A stretch of 64,000 nt of DNA from Pelodera strongyloides (taxonomy: Eukaryota; Nematoda; Chromadorea; Rhabditida; Rhabditidae): the NCBI GenBank assembly GCA_036852015.1, contig JAANDG010000522.1, positions 1 through 64,000 of the forward strand. The letters run 5' to 3'. Positions 34,404 through 45,524 of this stretch are shown here, piece by piece. The number at the start of each line of letters is the position of its first letter. Within the stretch, counting starts at the first letter, position 1. The translations under genes were made by a program, and so were the position numbers. The notes beneath the pieces are model-generated. The model ran no database searches. It was not told the origin of the DNA and saw nothing but the letters and a program-made list of their open reading frames with translations.

Positions 34404-34930
34404 GCGAAATCCATTGGTCCTTTTTCTACGTATCAAAGTACAAAGCGGGTTGTAAGGCCAAGTGTGCACGTCGTTTAGTTCCTCCATATTGGGTATTTTA
34501 TAGGGTGATTGACCGATGATATGGTCATTTTTGACATGGCTAAAAGAGGAAGAAGCAATGTTGCAATATGTGGTGATAACAGAGATAGAGAGGGGAGGGA
34601 GATGTATATGAGGATGTATGTGAATATAGAGGGGGAGTTTTTTTTTTTTTTAGCTCTTTGCTTGTATTTATTTGTCTATCTCTCCATCTCGCGCCGCTCC
34701 CGCTCTCATCTCTCTCAAGAATACCTAGCTCGCTATCTCTCCCTCTCGCTCTCTCTCTCATCTCTCCTCTCTCTCTCTGCTCCCTCTCTCCCTTATCTCT
34801 TCTTGTTTATCTCTCTGCATCTTTCTCTCTTATTCGATCATTTATAAATAGCTTTGAAAGTGATTCTCTCACAAGTTGTATATTTATCACAATTTATTCG
34901 GCATCCAAGAACAAGAAATGATTATTTTTC

Positions 34931-34955
34931 GGCTTAGGCTTAGGCTTAGGCTGAG
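34931..34955. repeat. interstitial TTAGGC run
   Basis: Four GGCTTA-type units (GGCTTAGGCTTAGGCTTAGG, then CTGAG). Confidence 0.75.
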
Positions 34956-36321
34956 CCATCGGCTTTATTTTGTAAAACTCTAAACGACGCTCAGCTCCAC
35001 GCATTTGTACTGACATCGGCAATCGCAACCACAGCCCGCTGTTCGAGTCTAAAATAAAGCACAGATTGATTGTAAAAATTGGGTAGTGCGCGGCGAGAAG
35101 CTGGCGCGAAAACAACGCGCGACGAGAACCAGACGTGCCTTTGACGCCTTATGGTTAGGTGTGAGTTGCTATGGGTTTGATAGGAGCTTGTGGAAATGAT
35201 TAGACGCATTGGATGTTTCTAATTTTTTTTATAGCACGTCTAGAATATCGCAACTTTTTATTTTCGTGATAAATGTTACATTATGTTAGGTTATGTACCT
35301 TATGCGTCACTCGCACGGGTTCCTTTCCGTCTGCGCACTGCCGGATTCCGCAGTCACATTGGCATTCACCGCAATTGTCTGTAAAAGGGTAACTTATATA
35401 TAAACCAAGAAACAAAAAACAAAATCAACCAAGAGACTGCAATACTTCGCGCTGTCTTCGCGAAAAAAAGCCCTCAGTGCGGACCCACGGCTGGCTTAAC
35501 TAGGTTGTGCGAAAGATGTGCAACTCTATATTGAGCACGTTCGGAAAAGATATCAGGGGTGCGCTATGCTTCCGCCGCACACACTTCGTCTTTGGTGCGC
35601 GCGCACTCGCGGTCTTTCATTAGCGTCAGGAATGGATCTTATTTCAAGAAAGGCAGTAATAATCCTCAACTAGAGTCATTGTCGGAGTCAGCGTTAGTCT
35701 TCGAAAAGACTATAAATAATGTCGTAATACTACGTAGGTGCCCTGAAAACCAACCTTGCTGCGTAGTTGCCCTGTCCTGCGTGATGAAGGCGCAAATCTC
35801 AGTTCTCCACAGCAAATCAACCAATTTGTGATTTGAATCGTACTGATGCCAGCATTGGAGTCCACGGTAGATCAGATCGCTGGCAAGTGAATGAGCAAAG
35901 GGCTTCTAAAATACATATTTTTCTAAACTCTGATCCAACCACTACTGGTAATTTTCACATTTGTCTTAGTAAATTAAGCAATTAAGCAATTAAGCACTTT
36001 ATTCAGATCAGCCAACAAAGTAGAGTTTACGACTTCTCCGTAGTGGACATATTAATAAAGTACAGTAGGGTCTTTGATAGTTTAGTTTGACGTTATTGGC
36101 TGGTATATTTACTGAAAAGGCATACTAAACTCACATACATATTAGTCTATCAGTCACAGTGCGAACGACGCCTAGATTTTTCTGTTCAATGCAAAATACG
36201 TTTCTGTCTCACGACATATGCGACACATTGCATTCTATGTTGTTTTCGGTATATGAAAGAAGGCTAAATTAAGAATTTCGGGTCTGAAAACACGAGTCAC
36301 TTTTGCTTCGAAATATTAAAT

Positions 36322-36513
36322 TTAAAGCCATATGCCACGTGGGTTATGAATGTTGGACCAAATGCCGGACGACTGCAGTCTTATGTCCTATACGCAAAAG
36401 GCGTTGCGTTCGGTGCCTCTTTTAGGAGCAAACGTTCACATTAGTTTGAATATAAGAGCATGCGAGAGCAGATGCACGACAACTTTTCAAACCCACATGT
36501 CATATCACTTTAC
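36322..36513. repeat. diverged family B MITE
   Basis: TTAAAGCCATATGCCACGTG with GGACGACTGCAGTCTTATG on the left; TTTCAAACCCACATGTCATA at the right end. Confidence 0.55.
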
Positions 36514-36809
36514 GGGAAAATAACTAACCCTGGCATTATTTAATTGATCATTTATACATGATGACGGGTCAATTGTGACGGATGGTGATGAACAGCATAG
36601 GGGATCCAAACTGAAAAAAATGCATATTGAGGGCCAGAGGTGCGCGAATTGTCTGCGATCCAATTGGCGCACATGTGGCTCGCCTACCGCGCACACTCTC
36701 ATAAAGTGCGCGGTAGGCGTAAAGTCTCAAATCTTTGTGGTAACCTTTCGCAGCGAGTGCTTTTAATGTTTTATAGTTATAGTGGTTCGACTATAAATCA
36801 GGTTCAGCG

Positions 36810-36890
36810 CTTGACGAGCCCGGGAATGTACCCGCGACGTTCGTGGTGAGCAACAGCGCTAACCACTACACCATCAGATGCCTTACTAGT
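36810..36890 (-). repeat. tRNA-like sequence (SINE head or pseudogene)
   Basis: On the minus strand TGGTGTAGTGGTTAGCGC is a good A box and GCGGGTACATTCCCGGG a fair B box. The predicted acceptor-stem halves do not pair. Repeat G lies immediately beside it. Confidence 0.5.
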
Positions 36891-36939
36891 TAACGACCAG
36901 TGACACTTGAAACCATCAGCCGGCGAGGGAATCATTGGC

Positions 36940-37060
36940 GATCCCGACTGGCCCTAGCCCGAAGACGTCATCTGGAACTCGTCGTCTGTGCTCCGGATCT
37001 CAGCGGAACATCTCATAGGCAAAAACGTTGAATTTGAACTCACTTGAATAAAGGTGCAAG
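36940..37060. repeat. dispersed repeat G (copy 2)
   Basis: GGCCCTAGCCCGAAGACGTC, CTGGAACTCGTCG and CACTTGAATAAAGG in the same order as the copy at 58825. Confidence 0.65.
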
Positions 37061-38239
37061 CTCTTGAAGCGTAAAACAAAAAGTTATAAATATAAGATAA
37101 TTCACATTGAAGCGGCGGTAGCATTCTCAACTAGGAATGTGCTGAAGCCGGCCAGCCATGTATTTCCGGTACAACCCTCGGGAGAACCATCACAGGTAAG
37201 CGAAGTGGGGAGTGGAAAACACTCAGTGGTAGAAGGAGCGGTAAGAGCTTCACATTCGACTGTTAGCGAACCGAGCAAGCTGAAACATAAAGCTTATTGT
37301 CAGTCCCATGAAGAACATATTGTATTTCCCTGGTGATAACGAATAGATTAATTTTTAAAAAAAAATACGTAGAGACAAGGAAAACGCACTGTATGAGTAT
37401 GTCGCATGTGTACAGAAAAAAACATCGATTAAATAATTATACGATTTTCACGATTTTCTTGTACAGAGAAAGAGAAATATTTCAGCAAACAATACTAAAA
37501 CATCATTCGATGACACACATGAAAATCGCAGAGTTCCCGTAAGAAGTTCGACGAGCTATCATACATAGTCACATACAATTATCTCTTATTTTTATTTATA
37601 AAAAAAATAGTTATCTAAACTCACTTGTATTGCGTCCTCAGTCGTTTTATCGATGATACTCGATATCCTTTATCACAATGAAGTGCAATATCACTTTGTG
37701 CTACAGTATATTGTACATACAGTAGGAATAAGTAGAATATCGATGTACTGGAAATTAGGGTTCGAAAGAGAGGCGACATTGATTTTTTGTGCTTTCGTGT
37801 GTATTGGATAAGCTGGAGTGGAACAACTGGATTGTGATCAGCTTAGAAAAGCAAGCGATTTATTTCATCAATGTATATCTTTGCATTGCTCTCCTCTCTC
37901 TTTCTTTTTTTCTCCCTGCGTTTCTCTATATCTCTTATTCCCTCTCTCTCTTTCTCTCCCTCTCTCTATCTCGCTCTTTTCTCTTTCTCTCTCTTTCTCA
38001 TTACGAGACTGCATTCTTTCTGCTCAAGGCTTGCTAGCCAGCAGGTTTTAGATCACATGAGTCATCGTATAAAGACTGACATGTCAATAAACAATATGTT
38101 CCAGAAGACACCTAGGGATAATTGTCATGCCCGGAAGTTTATGTAAACTTCCATATTTTCAAAAATCTTCCTGTAATGCACAGTACATTAGAATGCAATT
38201 TTCGGTAAATTTTACACACATACCGACACGCCAGATTAC

Positions 38240-38440
38240 ATCAAACCCCATATAGGCGCCGCATGCGATCTCCAACCACATAGACAAAACTGGCAATCCG
38301 AACCGCATGCAAGCCGCAACCTAGCGGCACATAACCGCTTCCGAGCCCAGCTAATCGCATACAAACAGCGTCAAAACCGCATAGAAGCCGCGTCAGAACC
38401 GCAGCAGCCCAGCTAGCCGCACACAAAACAGTTCAAACAG
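38240..38440. repeat. degenerate CCGCAT/AAGCCGC repeat
   Basis: A dozen or so CCGCA-type units at irregular 10-25 bp spacing (AACCGCATGCAAGCCGC, AACCGCATAGAAGCCGC). Confidence 0.5.
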
Positions 38441-38663
38441 TCCCCGAACTCTGCACTACGTGGCTCCTATGATATGTAAGACATACGAGACAATATGTGA
38501 TAGTAATTATTATTCTTATATTATCTTTATATTTCACAATTAGTTTATAGTCACATATTGGCTCGTAGTCTCAATGATTACATCAACACACGAGTAACAA
38601 CTGTCACTAGCTTTGTGTGCTCATTCTTGTGTGTGCTATGGATAAAGCATGTGGCTAAGAAAT

Positions 38664-38994
38664 GTTGAAGGAAAAGGAATGTATCTTTGGGCTTTTCCTC
38701 GACCCGAAGTCCAGAACACACAGTTGTCGTCATATATAAGTTTTATTCCTTCGCAGCTCAGCCGGACAACATATATACAGTTTAATTAGCGGGTTACACA
38801 ACATAAAGACAATAGTGACTTAGATGGTCCGGGTCCCAATTTTATCGGGCACCTCTCAAAGACCCCGTACTCTTTTAGAGCTTGGTTCTAAAGTACACAA
38901 ATATGATAGCAGAGTAATTTGTCCGGGATCCAGTTTTACCGCCACCCTCGGAAGGTTTCTTCTACCTTCGTCTGGACTACCTCTGCACAATAAT
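38664..38994. repeat. LTR-like direct repeat, copy 1
   Basis: A 331-bp unit from TGAAGGAAAAGGAATGTATC to CTCTGCACAATAAT, about 98% identical to 39322-39652. It contains TATATAAG and begins with TG. No coding sequence lies between the copies. Confidence 0.85.
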
Positions 38995-39321
38995 GGACTA
39001 CCTCTGCACCGCTGAGCGGAGTTTTTAACCCTAGTGGTAAGTTTCCAAAGAGTTTACGAGTTGAGTTTGCTGATATAGCAATTAACCATAGTTTGGGAAG
39101 GTCTAAAGTTGTCAATATCTTTTGAGTTTTTGTGCGTTAGCGAACGCTTAGTTTTTCACTTATTGTTCTTCTTTTCAGGCAGTCGTGTTGAACAACCACG
39201 AATCGAAGGCAATCAGAAGTTTGGATTCAACGAATAATTAAATAATTATAAAAGAATTTTTTTTTAAATAAAAGGTTTTCAGTTGAATAAGGTCACCAGT
39301 TCGATGCTCGGGTCAGGGCAC

Positions 39322-39652
39322 CATGAAGGAAAAGGAATGTATATTTGGGCTTTTCCTCGACCCGAAGTCCAGAACACACAGTTGTCGTCATATATAAGTT
39401 TTATTCCTTCGCTGCTCAGCCGGACAACATATATACAGTTTAATTAGCGGGTTACACAACATAAAGACAATAGTGACTTAGTTGGTCCGGGTCCCAATTT
39501 TATCGGGCACCTCTCAAAGACCCCGTACTCTTTTAGAGCGTGGTTCTAAAGTACACAAATATGATAGCAGAGTAATTTGTCCGGGATCCAGTTTTACCGT
39601 CACCCTCGGAAGGTTTCTTCTACCTTCGTCTGGACTACCTCTGCACAATAAT
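39322..39652. repeat. LTR-like direct repeat, copy 2
   Basis: Second copy of the 331-bp unit. Shortly downstream is TGGCACCAGACTAC, which could be a tRNA primer-binding site. The two copies with about 327 bp between them resemble a TRIM-type miniature LTR element or a tandem duplication of a solo LTR. Confidence 0.85.
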
Positions 39653-40370
39653 ATAATAATAAAGTTGGCACCAGACTACATAAAGGTACAGTGATGTGTC
39701 AAGGGTTGGCTGCTATAGAACAATGTGGGAGAGCATTACGACGAGTTACAATCGAGACGGACTCGAAGTCCCATCCGAGACTACCTAATTAGGCCAAGAA
39801 TAACAAAGTACTACTTACGGGTACGGTATAAGGGAAATAAGGGAAACGGCGCCAATTAGAACTAAAAGGCTACGGTACTAAGTACACGATATAAAGCGGT
39901 CGTGCGCAGTCACGACAAATGTGTTTTGATTTACATAAAATACACATCATATTCAATTCATAATAATATGAGGGATGGGCGAGCCCTCGTATTATTACAG
40001 ATAACAGTGCTCGTTCCACATTTTCAAATTAACGACTTTCGTCTTTGTAAAACTAATTGATTTCCCTTGTACTCGAGTTGATAATTGCTAGTTGCGTGTA
40101 GACAGCATGATAAAGATATTAGTATAGCTATTCGTAATACGAAGTGGACTCAAGGGGTTTTCGAGTAACTAGGGAAACGGGGACCCTCCTACTTTATGGC
40201 TATGGCCAGCGGGTTATAGCCGCAGCTAATGCATTCCAATGCTTGGCTCGCCTTACATAATACATATACAACCCCTAAAATCTGTTCTATATTTATCCAT
40301 TAAATATAATTCGTAATAATCTTTTTATTTACATTTTTTGTGTGAGCATCATCACTTTGTTTCTTATAAT

Positions 40371-40796
40371 TATGAGGTTTCCAAGTATCCCAAAAAATTT
40401 CGTGTTTCTGTCAATACGCTCAATACGCCGTATATATTTTTGCACTACTGCATATTTAGTATGAAAATTCTTTAAAAAAAATGTTCCAAAATACGGTAAT
40501 GCCCTGTCCATGTTTGCGATTCGCACTTGCGAAAATGGCAAATGCCTGTCCATGTTCAGGCCATTTTACATGAATGTCAAATGCCTACCGTAACCCGTGC
40601 GAATGACGCGTTTGACATAGTCCCGAAACGAAAGTGTATCAGATCCGTACTATTTTGAAATAGATCCATACTTGATGCAAAATCGCTGCGGGACCTTGTC
40701 ATTGACATTGACTCGAACATGGACAGGCATTTGTCATTTTCGCAAGTGCGAATCGCATACATGGACACGCCATAAATTTTCAACATGGAACCCATT
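40371..40796. repeat. large palindrome, family F-related ends
   Basis: Arms 40505-40557 and 40715-40767 are inverted copies, including CGAATCGCATACATGGAC and GAACATGGACAGGCATTTG. The outer ends (GAGGTTTCCAAGTATCCC; ACATGGAACCCATT) resemble family F termini. Confidence 0.75.
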
Positions 40797-41140
40797 CTGT
40801 CGTGAACGCATAGAAAATTACCGTCCCGCCTACTTTTGCATGCACGGGAAAATTACCTACCGTAAGAAAATAAGCAGAACAGTCGATGTGGGACTTTTGG
40901 GAGGGCGCCAGCCAAAAGGTGTATCCAACCTAATATTTTTCCGGTCGCAAAAAAAGTTTTGCAAAAAAAGAAGAAAAGCTTTGTTGTAAAACTGCATATG
41001 TTTGTTACTTCGCCAAGTATATTTCTTTCTTCACCTGTGCTACTAAAGTACCTACACGCATTGTGCCCTGTTTTCCATTCATTGTCTGTTTGTATAGTGT
41101 GTAAAATTTGGTGTATATTTATAATAATTTTATATTAATA

Positions 41141-41146
41141 TTTCAG
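41141..41146 (+). promoter_or_regulatory. splice acceptor 5 nt before the CFAP20 start codon
   Basis: TATTAATATTTCAG followed by GTAAA and then ATG. This is a consensus acceptor so close to the start that a trans-spliced leader, or a short non-coding first exon, is the natural explanation. Confidence 0.6.
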
Positions 41147-41151
41147 GTAAA

Positions 41152-44100
41152 ATGTTTCATAATACTTTTCAAAGTGGTTTGTTGTCTATTCTGTACAGTA
41201 TTGGCAGCAAGCCTCTCCAAATTTGGGATACACAGGTGGGAGCAAACTTTACATTTTTGCCGTAACTGATTTGATTCTCTAGATTCCCTAATAATTAGAT
41301 CATCTATCCTATGTTATAGGTTATCTATGATCATTTGAATATGTAATATGTCGGGCATTTTTCCAAGTGAATATCGACTACATATCCTAAAGTTGCGCAG
41401 TGCTTAAAAATTAACGCTTTAAGAGGTATTATATTGCAGGTTTGTTTCAGGTGAAAAATGGGCATATCAAACGAATAACTGACGACGAGATTCAATCGTT
41501 AATTGTTGAGATCCTCGGTGCAAACGTCAGGTATTATCACACGTTTTTATCGTATATTGTTCTTGTGATCATAACTAGAACTTTCAACGCCAGTAGCCAG
41601 TGCGAAAAAGAGATGGTTCCGCCTTCGGTGGGAGGTAATTTAGAACAAATTTGCATATAGCGGGAGGGTTTACGACTGGAACGGGAAACGGTGTGTCCGT
41701 AGTTTCAAGTTCTCTATCATGCGTAGATACGGCTTTCTAAGGTTTTGTTTGATTGACTCTGTCAATTTGTATTTCAGCACGTCGTACATTTCTTGTCCGT
41801 TGGATCCAAAGAAGACCTTGGGTATCAAACTACCCTATTTTGTGATGGTCGTCAAGAATATGAAGAAGTACTTCACCTTTGAAGTTCAGGTTTGTGCACT
41901 TCGTAAATTTAAAGCGATATAGCAACCGGTTCTTGAAAAGGTCTTCGAGTAACTGCATTCGCATGCATCGTGTACAAATGTTTGATTAAAATAAGATGAA
42001 AATCTTCCTCAGTTCGGGCTCACGTAGCAAAATTTCATAGTAACGCAATTGTTGGTCTAAGGTCTTACTTTTCAAAAACCGGCTGTTATACCTTTTTTAA
42101 CCTTCTACATTATTTATGGTCTCAGTCGTTCGTCAGGTTAGACTCAGGCTATAATTTCCATGCGTAATTTCGGAGATGGTCGCTTAGTTGAGAGTCGAAC
42201 CGTAAATTACCACTGATACGTTTCACCCAAATCTATATATTTGCATTTGCCTCCGGAGATGGTCAAAGCCAATCCGGAGATGGTTGATGAGTAATTTTAC
42301 GCATAGATTTATAGCCTGGTTAGACTGTGTGCCCGTTACCACCATCGTCCGCCTTACAAGCCGTAAGGCATGTTCCTGATCCTAAATACCTGACCCGTTT
42401 ATAGTAGATCGCTTCTTTCATATAAAAAAGTTGGTTGTAGGTTGTAGCTCACGTCTCGGATGTTTTTAGTTTTATTTTATTTCAACTACTTTTAGATACT
42501 CGATGACAAAGGTGTTAAACGGCGGTTCCGAGCTTCCAATTATCAGTCGAGCACACGAGTTAAAGTAGGTTATTTTTTTATGAAAGCGACATAACGGCCG
42601 ATTTCTGAAACATATGGCGGACAACTGCATTTTCACAAGTTTGGATGCAAATGAACTAAATTAGAATAATTAATCGAAGCTTCATTCGAGCTCCTTATGA
42701 TAAATGCATAGGAATGCAATTGTCCGTGATACGTTTCGAACAGCTACCGTTATACCACTGACAGTTTCTTATTTTTTTTGCCCATGCTATACTTATATGT
42801 GGAAACGGCCCATTGTCTATAGTCTATCTTCGTCTGTTTTTGATTCTGTGATGACACATTCCACTTGTTCCATTGGCCACTTGGTCACATTAAAGGGAAA
42901 AATTAATTGAAAAATGCACTCTGCTACTCGGTCGCCTACTTTCCCGGAATTCGCTTTCACGGTCTGTGCTGTTAGTCTATGGTATATCGTGCACTACTTT
43001 ACAAGAGCTTTACACCACTTTGTAATTGTATTGATTAATGTTCATCTCATGAACATGTCATAAGTAAACTTGGTGAAAACCGTTATGGTGTCCTTACATT
43101 GCATTGTAAATCCAGTATAAGGGTGCACGCTCATGTAGCGTAAACGATTTATTTATTTATTTTGTTTCAGCCCTTCATTTGCACGATGCCAATGCGATTG
43201 GATGAAGGCTGGAATCAGATTCAATTCAATTTGGCCGAATTCACCAAACGAGCATATGGTACCAACTATGTGGAGACGTTAAGGGTACAGGTTAGTAGTT
43301 TGTGGTTTACTTTTCTATTATATTAGTATATACCCTACGGTTTTCTGTACTGTTGTGAAATGTGTGCGGGCGGGCGGGTGAGGCGATTCGTATTTTAGTC
43401 CGTGAACTGGTTAATTGAATTTGCTTATTGCTCACGTATCTTTTTTTATTTCTTTTCTACTAGTATTGTTGCCAATTATCGGTGGATACCACTTCCACCC
43501 CCTTTCAAAGGGACAGTTGTATTTGTATTACTGAACTAGTCACAGGATATTAGTTCAGCCGTTTTAATGAAGTGGTGTGCTTTTGATCTTGGATCATTTT
43601 TTGATGTGAGAGCTACTGTGCAGTTTCACTATTCAACTACATTAGGTCTTATCATCAGAATGGCACCAACTTATGCTATTCAGCGGCTTAGGAGATATTT
43701 TATTTAAAACATGTTAGTGAAACATTACAATATTCGATACAGCGCGACCCACGGCCGAAAATAAATCAGACGGCGTTGAGATTTTTACTAGCTAGGCATA
43801 AACATGCTGATACTGATATTTCACAAAGGTTCGCTAGGCTGCTTTATTATGTACGCCCGGTGGCGGTGGCCTGTAGGAGTCGAACGCAGCGATCAGGTTT
43901 TCATCTAGATATAGTCCATTTCTTTAAAAAAAACGGATGCTGAATTGAGTTTCCTAGTTTCCTTTCCTCTTCTTTGTGGCCATATCATGTTCTGGTCCTA
44001 CATACTCACATTTTACTTGAGGCGCGTTCGAGGTGGGCGGAAAACGGAAAAACGTTTGCCTGCTTCCACTGTATACACGGAAAAGTAGCATGTTTTTCGT

Positions 44101-44348
44101 TTTTCCGCACATCTCGAACGCGTCTCTACAGTTCTTGGCTTCTAGTTTGCATCATTTGTAGTTTATAGTTTGTAAATAATGTAAATGTATACTTTTCAAT
44201 TGGATCGTGCTCCTTTCAGATCCACGCCAATTGCCGACTACGACGTGTGTACTTCGCCGATCGGCTCTATTCAGAGGATGAATTGCCCGCGGAATTCAAA
44301 TTATACCTTCCACTTCGAAGTTCGGGAGCTGGATCATCGTCAATGTAA
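41152..44348 (+). CDS. CFAP20: CFAP20 / BUG22 (GTL3) ciliary and microtubule-associated protein
   Basis: Complete six-exon gene: 41152-41235, 41451-41530, 41778-41889, 42496-42564, 43171-43290, 44220-44348; all introns are GT-AG and every junction is in phase. The product is 197 aa, against about 193 in vertebrates. It begins [20 protein letters not shown] and has [74 protein letters not shown] and [18 protein letters not shown], which match the family from end to end. Only the last ten residues ([10 protein letters not shown]) are lineage-specific. CFAP20 is a doublet-microtubule inner protein of cilia and basal bodies. Introns 3 and 4 carry family B elements, and another lies just after the stop codon. 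Its 3' end faces that of the minus-strand SLC10 gene. Confidence 0.97.
41909..42101. repeat. family B MITE in CFAP20 intron 3
   Basis: TTAAAGCGATATAGCAACCG to TTTTCAAAAACCGGCTGTTA. Starts about 20 bp after the exon 3 donor. Confidence 0.8.
42135..42330. repeat. inverted-repeat element in CFAP20 intron 3
   Basis: GTTAGACTCAGGCTATAA on the left matches TTATAGCCTGGTTAGAC on the right. The interior has CTCCGGAGATGGTCAAAGCC; a related GTGGTCAAAACCAATCCGG occurs near 56255. Confidence 0.6.
42581..42760. repeat. family B MITE in CFAP20 intron 4
   Basis: TGAAAGCGACATAACGGCCG to CAGCTACCGTTATACC. Starts 17 bp after the exon 4 donor. Confidence 0.8.
44020..44127. repeat. fold-back element in CFAP20 intron 5
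   Basis: GGCGCGTTCGAGGTGGGCGG and CGGAAAAACG on the left pair with CGTTTTTCCGCAC and ATCTCGAACGCGTC on the right. Related in layout to 62447-62679. Confidence 0.7.
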
Positions 44349-44391
44349 ACTGGTATTCTGTTGGAAGTTGAGGTACGATACTCTGTCCTTT

Positions 44392-44559
44392 TTAGAGAGA
44401 TCCAACATCCGGTTTTTGAAACATGTGTTGGACAACTGTGTTCCTGTGTGTTGTCAGTGTCCTAAATATAATTAAACTAAAATCGCGAAGTTTGCATACA
44501 GTATATAGGGATATAGCGACCAACACACGTTTCGAAGATAGGCTGTTATGTCGCTTTAA
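44392..44559. repeat. family B MITE, 3' of CFAP20
   Basis: Left part AGAGATCCAACATCCGG; right end GGCTGTTATGTCGCTTTAA. Starts 43 bp after the CFAP20 stop, so it is probably in the 3' UTR. Confidence 0.75.
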
Positions 44560-44745
44560 CTGGTAATAATTGGATGTAATTGGAAAGTAAAAGTAATCGT
44601 TTTCTACCTAGGCAATTGTTGAAAAGGAATGGGTACCTTTGCAGTAAGTTATATCCGTGGTTTTTGTTATTCTTGAATTTACTATAAAATGCTTATTGAG
44701 TTGGGTGTCTGCTAATTGTAAGGTGTAACGTAAGGTTCTTTCTTA

Positions 44746-45201
44746 AAGGGAGAGGCCCACGAGAAAAATGTTCTCCTCAATTTACTTGCACAGAATGTCC
44801 GGAATTTCAGAAATATTACTGTGAAAACCGCATTTCTTTGCACCTAGAACTCACAGAGATATTCCCCGGCAAACAGTTCGGTCAGGTACCGTAGTCAGAA
44901 TCAATTTTTTCGTATTTAGGGCATTATAGTATTGGAAACGCCTTGTTATAATCGTATGAATGATCTTCATTCGTTTAACCATTATTATAAAGAGAAAGAA
45001 TGCTAATGGATTGATGTAAACCGTAAAATCGTATTTTAACCCTTCTGACTACGGTATCTGGCCGAACTGTTTGCCGTGAAATATCCCTGCGAGTTCTAGG
45101 CTTAAAGAAATGCGGTTTTCACGGTAATATTTCTGAAATTCCGGACATTCTGTTTAAGCAAAGTAAGAACAACTTTTTTCTCGTGGACCTCTCCCTTTAA
45201 G
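44746..45201. repeat. family E inverted-repeat element (about 456 bp)
   Basis: TTAAAGGGAGAGGCCCACGA and its reverse complement at the right. Arms of about 150 bp match (AATGTCCGGAATTTCAG, GAACTGTTTGCCG) around a central spacer. Lies between the converging CFAP20 and SLC10 genes. Confidence 0.88.
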
Positions 45202-45524
45202 TTCGCATACCATTTTAGAGCCGTGAATAAGTAATCATTTTGGTTTGATATATTTGATAGTTTGGAACGTAACAGTGGAATTTTCACAACGCATTATTTT
45301 TGAGTTTTTTCGCCTGTAAGATCTCATATCATTTTTGTTGTATATCTTTGGTTGTCCTGGTTTTCTTTTTGTGATTGGTTTATTTCGTAAATGAACTGTT
45401 TATTTATTCCGGTATGGATGACTTTTTACGTTGATTAATTTAATAACGGACTTTAAAAGAATAGAGTAGTAGTAAGGAGTAAATATACCAGTATGATTTT
45501 TTGAACAATATAAATACTTAAAAT

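Larger units (their letters stand above)
26182..41140. other. 15-kb gene-poor, repeat-rich interval
   Basis: No exon chain that I can support. It holds many GA/CT microsatellites, family A, B and C elements, tRNA-like SINE heads, fragments with (CAAA)n tails, an LTR-like direct repeat and a long palindrome at 40.5 kb. One block at about 37106-37276 is open on both strands with reasonable splice sites on each (TTTCAG on minus, CAG/GTAAGC on plus), and I could not decide whether it is an exon. Confidence 0.5.

Noticed and set aside
27200..35000. Open frames rich in RE/ER, SL or LS repeats
   Set aside because: Translations of GA/CT microsatellites.
36810..36890. Functional tRNA gene
   Set aside because: A and B boxes are present but the acceptor-stem halves do not pair; treated as SINE or pseudogene.
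38664..39700. Repeated open frame MVRVPILSGTSQRPRTLLE
   Set aside because: Appears twice because it lies in both LTR-like copies; non-coding.
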